Part shown: one piece after another, positions 1 through 6,403 of the stretch
How positions within the stretch are numbered: the stretch's first letter is position 1
Layout of the letters: every line of letters starts with the position of its first letter
Origin: Magnetococcales bacterium
GTDB lineage: Bacteria; Pseudomonadota; Magnetococcia; Magnetococcales; UBA8363
NCBI GenBank assembly: GCA_015232865.1
Contig: JADFYU010000040.1
Coordinates: forward strand, 1-21,100
Length of the DNA: 21,100 nt
Direction of reading: 5' to 3'
The notes under the pieces: generated by a model
Seen by the model: the letters and a program-made list of their open reading frames with translations, nothing else
The model's database searches: none
Told to the model about the DNA's origin: nothing
Translations under genes and position numbers: made by a program

Positions 1-10
1 ATCAACACCA

Positions 11-1351
11 ATGACATCAAGTGATATCAAACCGGCCACCAGACCGACCCGTGATCAAGAGCGGGCTATCCGGCAGATGCAGGATTTTTATGAGCCGCTC
101 ATGGGCGGAGCCGATTTTTTTCTGCTCTCCGGTTATGCCGGAACCGGAAAAACCTTTGCTATTACCGAATTTGTCAAAGGGTTGGAGGTTGATGCGCAGG
201 TGATTCTGACCGCGCCCACCAACAAGGCGGTGCGGGTGTTGGACGCCATGGCCGAACGGGCGGGATTGAAGGTGGAGACCGCCACCATTCATTCGCTGCT
301 GGGCCTGGTGCTCGGTTATGAAAAAGATAAACAGATCCTGAAAAAAAACCGGGCCTCCACCCTGAGCAAATATGACCTGGTTATTGTGGACGAATGCTCC
401 ATGATCGGCGAATCGTTGTGGCACTATATCGAGGAGGGTCTCCGGAATCTTTCGACCCAGGTGATCTTTGTCGGTGATCCGCTTCAACTCCCCCCCGTCG
501 GAGAGGTGGCCTCTCCGACCTTCTCCATCGAAAACCGGGCCGATCTGAACCAGATCATCCGCCAGCAGGCTGGCAACCCCATCATCGAGCTGTCGGCGGC
601 CATTCGAAACATCATGGAGACCGGTGGCCGTCTGCCGGTGCGCCGCTTCCTCTCCGAACCCGGCAGCAAGTCCGGCCTTTTCCTGATGCCCGATCATCGT
701 TTTGAAAAATGGTTTCCCGGCGCATTCAAGCAGGAACGCTATCGCCAGGATCGGGATGCCTTCCGAGTGGTCTCCTGGACCAATCGAAAGGTGAACTATT
801 TCAACGATACCATTCGCTCCTTTTTGGTTGACAGGCCCAGCAATCAACCTTTTCTACCGGGGGAGCGGGCGGTAACGGCGGATGGGGTGCATATTCGAAT
901 CGGCCAGAGCAAAACCAAGTTGGTTTTGAATACCGACAGCGAAGGGGAGGTGTTGCAGTGTGACAAGACCATCCACCCCTGGCATGAAGAGCCGCTGACC
1001 GTATGGGAGACCCGGTTTCAACCGTTTGATACCGAGGCCGCCGTTACCCTCTATCTACCGGACCCGTCCACCAGCCATCAGGTTCAGGCCCGTCTCAAGC
1101 GGTTGGCCGAGCAGGCCAGGGCCGGAAAAAAACAGTGGTGGGATTTCTGGAACCTGCGAAACTCCCTGGCCGATCTGCGTCCCTGTCACGCCATTACCGT
1201 TCACCGTTCCCAGGGATCGACCTTCAGCAACGTTTTTGTCGATTCCGAAAACATCCTGGCCAACCCCAATCGTCAGGAGGCCCTGCAGTGTCTCTATGTC
1301 GCCGTGACCCGCGCCTCTGATTGCGTCGTTCTCAACACTCCTTTGATCTGA
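11..1351 (+). CDS. Dda/RecD-like SF1B ATP-dependent DNA helicase
   Basis: An ATP-driven DNA helicase of superfamily 1, probably acting in replication or repair; the substrate is not shown by sequence. At 446 residues it is close to phage T4 Dda. Visible motifs are Walker A GYAGTGKT (residues 41-48), motif Ia TAPTNKA (about 68-74), ATIHSLLG (91-98), Walker B VIVDECSM (124-131), motif III GDPLQLPP (155-162), the C-terminal UvrD_C_2-type VHRSQGST (397-404) and motif VI LYVAVTRAS (428-436). The central part (about 200-390) is less conserved. The first ATG lies 10 bases into the window and no in-frame stop precedes it, so a longer N-terminus cannot be excluded. The ATGA at the start could overlap the stop of an upstream gene. 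Family assignment is firm; the cellular role is not. Confidence 0.92.
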   Translation: MTSSDIKPATRPTRDQERAIRQMQDFYEPLMGGADFFLLSGYAGTGKTFAITEFVKGLEVDAQVILTAPTNKAVRVLDAMAERAGLKVETATIHSLLGLVLGYEKDKQILKKNRASTLSKYDLVIVDECSMIGESLWHYIEEGLRNLSTQVIFVGDPLQLPPVGEVASPTFSIENRADLNQIIRQQAGNPIIELSAAIRNIMETGGRLPVRRFLSEPGSKSGLFLMPDHRFEKWFPGAFKQERYRQDRDAFRVVSWTNRKVNYFNDTIRSFLVDRPSNQPFLPGERAVTADGVHIRIGQSKTKLVLNTDSEGEVLQCDKTIHPWHEEPLTVWETRFQPFDTEAAVTLYLPDPSTSHQVQARLKRLAEQARAGKKQWWDFWNLRNSLADLRPCHAITVHRSQGSTFSNVFVDSENILANPNRQEALQCLYVAVTRASDCVVLNTPLI

Positions 1352-1361
1352 CCATCAACAG

Positions 1362-1392
1362 CCCTTACAACCCACCTATATATAAGTAAGGG
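1362..1392 (+). terminator. weak hairpin after the helicase gene
   Basis: Ten bases after the helicase stop, CCCTTAC and GTAAGGG form a 7 bp stem around a 17-base loop. Only a short ATTTG follows, so this is a poor intrinsic terminator. It is listed as the only candidate 3' structure for the helicase transcript. Confidence 0.25.
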
Positions 1393-1916
1393 ATTTGCCC
1401 GGTCTGTTTTGCTGCGGTGAGATATTTGTATCACACCTGATTGAGGGGGAAAGATTCGGGGGATCGAATGAAAGAGGGAGCGTTTCGGGGAATGGCTGGC
1501 CAGGGCCGGGCCTGCTCTCTTGGTCAAATGGCTTGATGACGTCGGGATTGACGAAAAAAGGAGGAAAAATCCGTTGGGCTGAAATCGAGTGTTATCGTTA
1601 TATTTTCACATGGGCGAAAAAAAATGAAGGCTGGGAAATTATAAAATTGTATGAAAAATACAACAAAAACCCCGGAATTTTGACTGTCATTAACAGAGTG
1701 TGGCAAATCAGTGACGGTATGCGGCGCTTTATAACACAGGTCGAGTAGTCAATAAAAGCACTTTAAAAATAAGCCGTTATGAGCCTTTGGCGGCCAATTG
1801 TAAAGATGGCACACCCATTGCTCTATCTATCGGACAACGCCAGGAGGCGGGGTCATTATCATCGGGTAGTCAATATGAGACCCGTAAAAAATTGTAGAAC
1901 GGGGTGAATTATTTTC
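1393..1916. other. gene-free stretch upstream of the porin
   Basis: No convincing gene is present. One open frame (1395-1748) would have to begin at a TTG without a Shine-Dalgarno sequence and its composition looks random. An AGGAGG at about 1560 is not followed by a usable frame. The ten bases GTAGTCAATA occur twice (1746-1755 and 1866-1875). A related pair, TAGAACGGGGTGAA (about 1895) and TAGAACGGGATCAA (about 2016), flanks the porin promoter. Neither repeat has an obvious role. Confidence 0.5.
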
Positions 1917-1945
1917 TTGACTTGGTTGTGCAGTACGTGTAGAAA
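1917..1945 (+). promoter_or_regulatory. sigma70-type promoter of the porin gene
   Basis: TTGACT (1917-1922) and TAGAAA (1940-1945) are separated by 17 bases, five of six and four of six matches to the consensus -35 and -10. Transcription from here would give a 5' leader of about 130 bases before the porin ATG. The promoter has not been tested; it is the best match in the upstream region. Confidence 0.55.
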
Positions 1946-2083
1946 AAGCGACACAACAGTTGCAAACAAGTCACAAGAGAAAAATTAGGCACAACCGAAA
2001 CCAAACAGGGATTGGTAGAACGGGATCAAAATCCGGCTATACAATCTCAATTATCTAGAACTAGAAAAAAGGAAAAAAGTTAC

Positions 2084-3439
2084 ATGAAAAAGTCACTCGT
2101 TTTAGGCGCCGCCGCTCTGGCCGCTGTCGCTGCTGCTCCCCAAGCTGATGCTGCTGACGTTAAACTTGGTGGTTACTACCAAATCCGTTTCACCGACGCT
2201 GACCTGACCTTGAGCGACGTTGGTAACCCGGACGACACCCAAGTTTGGCAACAACGCATCCACCTGAACCTGGACGCAAAAATCAGCGACAAAACCTCCG
2301 TGCATTACCAATGGCGTCCGCTGGGAAGCAGCGACGTTGTTGAAGGTGCAAACCAAAGCGACGCTTCTAACGGAAGCACCGACGAGGACATCAAACGCCT
2401 CTGGATGGAGACCGAGATGTATGGTGTTGGCGTTAAAGCCGGTAACATGCCCCTCAGCATCAACGATTCCCTGCTCTTCAAAGACGACGGTGGCTCCTAC
2501 GGTACCGTATTGTTGGCCAAATCCTTTGGTGACGTGACCGTCGTCGGTTTGAACGTTCGTGCCGATGAAGGCGCAAGCGCAACCAACGATGACGAAGCTG
2601 ATGTCTACGGTCTCTCCCTGTTGGGTAAAGTCGGCAACATCAACTATCAGTTGACCTGGGCTCACTTGGACGTTGACGCCAACTATGTTGCAGCCGCTGC
2701 TACTGCTGCTGTAACCAACGCTTCTACAGCCGCTACTGGTGCTACTGTTACTGTTGTTACCGCAGCTGGTGCCGCTACCCTGTTGGGTGCCGACGTTGAC
2801 GACGACTGGTTGGCTTTGACCATGGGTACAGAAGTATCCGGTATTAAATTGACCGGTACGTTGATCTGGGAATCCGGTCTGGACGCTACTGGCAGCATCT
2901 TGGCAGGTCCTAACCAGATGACTGGCGATGGCCTGTTGGCTGCTGTTCGTGCCAGTGGTAAAACCGGTTTCGGCGGATGGAATGGTTATGCTTTCTATGC
3001 TGGTGAGGACTTCACTCACCCCATGTCCTTCACAGGTAACAGAAACTACGAAGAGTGGTCCCCAACTTGGCAACAGGGCGGTGCCGGTGGTACTAACCTG
3101 ATGCAAGACTGGGCAACTTCCGTTGGCGGTGGTTCTGGCAACGAGCATGTCGAGAACATGTGGGCCGTCGGTCTTGGTATGTCTGTTAAAGCCGGTGCAT
3201 GGACCATCAAACCCTACATCGACTATGCTGCAATCGTTGACGACACCCCGAACAATGGCGCACTGTTGACTTCCGACAGCGCACTGGGCGGATCCTTGAT
3301 CGCCACGACCAGCCTGGACGAGGGAACCACCTTTAGCCTGATCGCCAAAGGTGTAAACCCAAGCGAGACCACGACTGCTGCAGCAAACGCAGTCGAGAAC
3401 ATGCACTCTTTGCAAGCTGAGTTCACCGTCAAATTCTAA
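2084..3439 (+). CDS. outer-membrane porin, signal-peptide beta-barrel
   Basis: A 451-residue trimeric-porin-like protein, expected in the outer membrane as a general or anion channel. The chosen ATG follows an AGGA about 10 bases upstream and starts a classic signal peptide: MKK, a hydrophobic Ala/Leu stretch, and an AXA site at residues 21-23 (mature end near ADVKLGGYY). An upstream in-frame TTG at 2012 would add 24 non-signal residues and is rejected. Alternating hydrophobic strands run through the mature part, and the last residue is Phe (FTVKF), the usual signal for barrel assembly. Residues about 201-235 are an Ala/Thr/Val low-complexity insert, probably a surface loop. Codon use is dominated by GGT, GCT, GTT and AAC, unlike its neighbours, which suggests strong expression. 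It has its own promoter and terminator. The transported solute cannot be told. Confidence 0.87.
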   Translation: MKKSLVLGAAALAAVAAAPQADAADVKLGGYYQIRFTDADLTLSDVGNPDDTQVWQQRIHLNLDAKISDKTSVHYQWRPLGSSDVVEGANQSDASNGSTDEDIKRLWMETEMYGVGVKAGNMPLSINDSLLFKDDGGSYGTVLLAKSFGDVTVVGLNVRADEGASATNDDEADVYGLSLLGKVGNINYQLTWAHLDVDANYVAAAATAAVTNASTAATGATVTVVTAAGAATLLGADVDDDWLALTMGTEVSGIKLTGTLIWESGLDATGSILAGPNQMTGDGLLAAVRASGKTGFGGWNGYAFYAGEDFTHPMSFTGNRNYEEWSPTWQQGGAGGTNLMQDWATSVGGGSGNEHVENMWAVGLGMSVKAGAWTIKPYIDYAAIVDDTPNNGALLTSDSALGGSLIATTSLDEGTTFSLIAKGVNPSETTTAAANAVENMHSLQAEFTVKF

Positions 3440-3486
3440 TTTCGATTAGAGTGCGACGGGCAGGTAACTGCCTGAGTGTTTGAAAA

Positions 3487-3523
3487 TAAAAGAGGGGTGG
3501 ATTCGTTCCACCCCTCTTTTTTT
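3487..3523 (+). terminator. rho-independent terminator of the porin gene
   Basis: A perfect 10 bp stem, AGAGGGGTGG with CCACCCCTCT, encloses a 7-base loop and runs straight into a T-rich tract (3518-3523). An A-rich stretch precedes it. It lies about 50 bases after the porin stop and is a textbook intrinsic terminator. Confidence 0.93.
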
Positions 3524-3568
3524 GTGCTATTTCCAGCGGTTGAAAACGACGCTGATTCCAAAGATAGA

Positions 3569-3597
3569 TTGCTTTAATCCTTAATTTTAACTATATT
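3569..3597 (+). promoter_or_regulatory. possible promoter of the CDP-alcohol phosphotransferase gene
   Basis: TTGCTT (3569-3574) and TATATT (3592-3597) sit 17 bases apart in an AT-rich stretch, about 60 bases before the ATG at 3656. The -10 is good and the -35 weak. Since the porin terminator lies upstream, this gene needs a promoter of its own and this is the best candidate. Confidence 0.4.
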
Positions 3598-3655
3598 TTC
3601 TTAGAGTGATTGAAAATGATTTTATTAAAGTTTTGGATTGATTGAAGCGGATAGC

Positions 3656-4192
3656 ATGAATATAGCCAACGGTCTGTCACTGTCGCGACTTTTTTCTGCC
3701 CCGCTTTTTAGCTGGTTGCTCTTGACCGACCATCTACAGGGGGCGTTGTTGTTGTTTGTTTATGCCAGCTTGACCGACGCGGCGGACGGTTATGTTGCCA
3801 AACGCTTTAATCAGCAGACCGAGCTGGGCCGAAACCTGGACCCGTTAGCCGATAAAGTGCTGATGATGGTTGGTTTTATAACCCTTTCCATCGCCCACCT
3901 GATTCCGCTTTGGTTGACGATGATTGTGGTCCTTCGGGATTCTATTTTGATTGCCGGAGCCGTTTTTGCCAAGGTTTCGACCGGGGTGTTTCATGTCAAA
4001 CCGTTCAATATCAGTAAAGTCAATACGGTATTGCAGGCCGGGTTGATTATCTTGGTCCTGGTCAATACCCTGTTCCCCCTGCCGCCCTATTTTATCACGC
4101 TGCCCCTCTGGGCCACCGCCCTCACCACCATTGCTTCGTTCGGGGCCTATCTGGCCAACTGGTCCCAAGTGATTCGCTGGGCCGACTCCTGA
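3656..4192 (+). CDS. CDP-alcohol phosphatidyltransferase (PgsA/cardiolipin-synthase-like)
   Basis: A 178-residue integral membrane enzyme of phospholipid synthesis. It would transfer a phosphatidyl group from CDP-diacylglycerol to an alcohol such as glycerol-3-phosphate. The metal-binding family motif is complete: D41, D44-G45, A48, G58, D62 and D66, with Lys49 where E. coli PgsA has Arg. From memory, Lys here and the later SKVNT segment are typical of an alphaproteobacterial subgroup, so the Lys is probably not a defect. Several hydrophobic helices follow. The ATG at 3656 gives the usual N-terminus (MNIANGLSLSRL); an in-frame TTG 18 bases upstream is less likely. Its 3' end converges on the sulfotransferase gene, with a 69-base gap that holds no obvious terminator. 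The acceptor alcohol, and so the exact enzyme name, cannot be fixed from sequence. Confidence 0.87.
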   Translation: MNIANGLSLSRLFSAPLFSWLLLTDHLQGALLLFVYASLTDAADGYVAKRFNQQTELGRNLDPLADKVLMMVGFITLSIAHLIPLWLTMIVVLRDSILIAGAVFAKVSTGVFHVKPFNISKVNTVLQAGLIILVLVNTLFPLPPYFITLPLWATALTTIASFGAYLANWSQVIRWADS

Positions 4193-4261
4193 CCCACCCC
4201 GGTTTTTGGCAACGGTAAGCGACTTCCAACAGACGGTTTAGCCACTCTTCCGCTTGATTCC

Positions 4262-6136
4262 TTAGCTGTTTTGACTGATATGGTCGCTGGAGAGGTCGCC
4301 AAGCGCTTCGATCAGAGGTTGTAACTCCTTCTCGAACTTTCGCCATCCGGCGACCGAACTGCGGTACATGGGCTGACGAACCTGGACGTTACTGGCTGTT
4401 TTTACCGCCCGCACCGTCTGATGGAAGTTCAGACAGTTATCATCCCACTCCAACTGGCAAAACTGCAACAGCTTGCGGGTCTCCTCCTCCTGGTTGGCGG
4501 TGAGTTGTTCGTAGTTGACGTCATAGATCACACCGGGCAAAACCCGATGCCAGTGGGCCATCATTTCGGCATAGAGTCGATAATATTGTCCCAACTCGGT
4601 CAGGTCATAGGCATAGTTATGCACACCCAGGAATTTCAATCGGAAGATGGAGAGGCAGGTGTCCTCCGGAGAGCGAACCGAGTGGATGATCTTGGCTTTT
4701 GGCAGCATCAGGCGGATAATGCCGACGTTGAGGAAGTTGTGCGGCATTTTATCGGTAATAAAACGGCTTTTCGGTGAAATTTCGCGCAGTTTGGCAATAT
4801 ATTCCCGCCCCATTTCCTGGAAGGCTTCCGGTTGCAAACGGGCGATTTTTTTGGGCATGAAACTCAACATATGCGACCCGACCCGATCCTGGACACTTTG
4901 ACGGATAAAGTTCAGCTCGCCGGCACCATAAACATCGGGATGGCTGGATAAGATCTGCTCGATCAGGGTGGAGCCGGAACGGGGCATTCCGAGAATGAAA
5001 ATCGGTGTCTCATCCTCCAAGCCATATCCACTTCTCTGTTCAAAAAAAGAGGCGTCGAACACCCGACGAATGCGTTCAAAGTCGCGTTTGTCGTCTGCAA
5101 TATCATGCTGGAATGTTTTACGGTTGAGCTGGTTTCCCTTTAAAAAGTGGCTGAAAGCTTCCGTGTTTTGCTTGAGGTCGGCATAGGCTTTTCCCAGTGC
5201 GAAATGCAACAGACAGCTATCTTTCTCTCGCTCCTCCTCTTCCAGCGTCTGCTGTTTTTCCAATAGATCGATCATGGGCTGAAGTTCAGATGGTTCTGAG
5301 AATTTTTTTGCCAGAGCGCGGCTGTAGTGAGCTTCGGCAAAATCGGGGTGGTGCAACAGGGCGTTGTCAAAACTGGCGATGGCCTCATCCAGTTCCCCTT
5401 TTTCCTTGAGGGCCGCCGCCATGTTGCAGTGAGCTTGCGCATGATTGGGTGACAAAGCGATGGCCTGCTTCTGACAGGCGATGGCCTCCTCTAGTCTTCC
5501 CTGCTCTTTGAGCGATCTTCCCAGATTAAAATGAGCCTCCACATGATCCGGCATGAGGGTCAAAGCTTTTTTGTGGCAGGCAATGGCCAGATCAAACTTG
5601 TCCTGTTCACCGAAAACCACGCCCAAATTGCACAGAGCCAGGGCATAGTCGGGGTTCAGGTCGATAGCCCGGTTATAACAGTTGACCGCCTCATCCAGCA
5701 TTTTTTGTTTGTGGTAGACATTTCCCAGATTATAGTGGGCCTTGGCGTGGTCGGGTTTTAGAAAAATGGTATTTTTAAAGCAGGTGGCCGCTTCGCTCCA
5801 CTGCTCCAGATCCTGAAAGATATTGCCCAGATTATAATGAACGCCGGGCAGGTCCGACTTAAGAGAGAGGGCTTTTTTATATCCAGCGGCGGCCTCCTGC
5901 AATTGCCCTTGAGAACGCAGAATAAAACTCAGATTACACCAGGCGGTTACCAAGTCTGGTTGCAGGGCCAGGGCCTCTCTGTAACAGGCCACCGACTCAT
6001 CCAGCCGTTGGGCTTGATGGTGCTGGACTCCCTGTTGCAAAATTTTCTGAGCCCGTTCCTGGTTGGGCTGGGCCATGGTGTTTTTTGGTGTCTGTTTGGC
6101 CTGTTTCTGCTGCGCTCTCTTCTCTGCTCGGTTCAT
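4262..6136 (-). CDS. TPR-domain sulfotransferase
   Basis: A 624-residue protein with two parts. Residues about 28-265 are seven consecutive 34-residue tetratricopeptide repeats, each ending near LxPD, with a further repeat-like segment to about 342. These usually bind partner proteins. Residues about 375-610 are a sulfotransferase domain using the donor PAPS. The 5'-phosphosulfate loop is PRSGSTL (385-391), and the 3'-phosphate site is around HSVRSPEDTCLS (485-496). TPR-sulfotransferases of this type resemble tyrosylprotein sulfotransferases, but the acceptor is unknown. The ATG at 6136 is preceded by AAGGG at nine bases; the longer frame begins with a TTG lacking a ribosome site. There is no signal peptide, so it is likely cytoplasmic. 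It lies downstream of the acyl-ligase fusion gene on the same strand, 267 bases away. Confidence 0.88.
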   Translation of the reverse strand: MNRAEKRAQQKQAKQTPKNTMAQPNQERAQKILQQGVQHHQAQRLDESVACYREALALQPDLVTAWCNLSFILRSQGQLQEAAAGYKKALSLKSDLPGVHYNLGNIFQDLEQWSEAATCFKNTIFLKPDHAKAHYNLGNVYHKQKMLDEAVNCYNRAIDLNPDYALALCNLGVVFGEQDKFDLAIACHKKALTLMPDHVEAHFNLGRSLKEQGRLEEAIACQKQAIALSPNHAQAHCNMAAALKEKGELDEAIASFDNALLHHPDFAEAHYSRALAKKFSEPSELQPMIDLLEKQQTLEEEEREKDSCLLHFALGKAYADLKQNTEAFSHFLKGNQLNRKTFQHDIADDKRDFERIRRVFDASFFEQRSGYGLEDETPIFILGMPRSGSTLIEQILSSHPDVYGAGELNFIRQSVQDRVGSHMLSFMPKKIARLQPEAFQEMGREYIAKLREISPKSRFITDKMPHNFLNVGIIRLMLPKAKIIHSVRSPEDTCLSIFRLKFLGVHNYAYDLTELGQYYRLYAEMMAHWHRVLPGVIYDVNYEQLTANQEEETRKLLQFCQLEWDDNCLNFHQTVRAVKTASNVQVRQPMYRSSVAGWRKFEKELQPLIEALGDLSSDHISQNS

Positions 6137-6278
6137 TTTATTCAACCCTTGTTGGTGCAAACCAAAAAAACCATTTGAAAGACTATTTTTAAGGCCAATG
6201 AGAGTGCGGATCAAGTTTTTCTTGGTTTTGTTAATAAATCGTAGATTTGTCAGTAGAAGATCGGTGAATAACGTTTTG

Positions 6279-6326
6279 GCTTGTCCGGTGAATCAGGTTA
6301 ATGTACGGCCAATTGCCGAATCCATT
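6279..6326. repeat. fragment C of the long-palindrome element
   Basis: CCGGTGAATC (6285-6294) and CAATTGCCGAAT (6310-6321) match, in the same order and orientation, two blocks of the right arm of the complete elements at 9.1-9.5 kb. About 11 bases are missing between them and no matching left arm is visible. It therefore looks like a degraded half copy. It lies between the acyl-ligase fusion and sulfotransferase genes. Confidence 0.5.
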
Positions 6327-6364
6327 GAATCTCAAAGGCAAAACATCGGGCGTTGCTCAAACCC

Positions 6365-6387
6365 CGCCGGGAAATGATTCCCCGGCG
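6365..6387 (-). terminator. GC-rich hairpin after the acyl-ligase fusion gene
   Basis: CGCCGGG (6365-6371) and CCCGGCG (6381-6387) form a perfect 7 bp stem with a 9-base loop, 17 bases beyond the stop of the fusion gene. Read on the minus strand, only GGGTTTG follows, so the T tract is poor. It may act as a weak terminator or an RNA-stabilising 3' end between the two genes. Confidence 0.35.
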
Positions 6388-6403
6388 CTCCGGTTGGAGA
6401 AAG

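Noticed and set aside
1395..1748. Plus-strand open frame of 117 codons after the helicase
   Set aside because: TTG start without a ribosome site, irregular composition and no recognisable domain. The AGGAGG within it does not lead to a usable frame.
2102..3415. Minus-strand open frame of 437 codons opposite the porin
   Set aside because: Antisense shadow produced by the strong codon bias of the porin gene. The porin has a signal peptide, promoter and terminator, and the antisense product has no domain.
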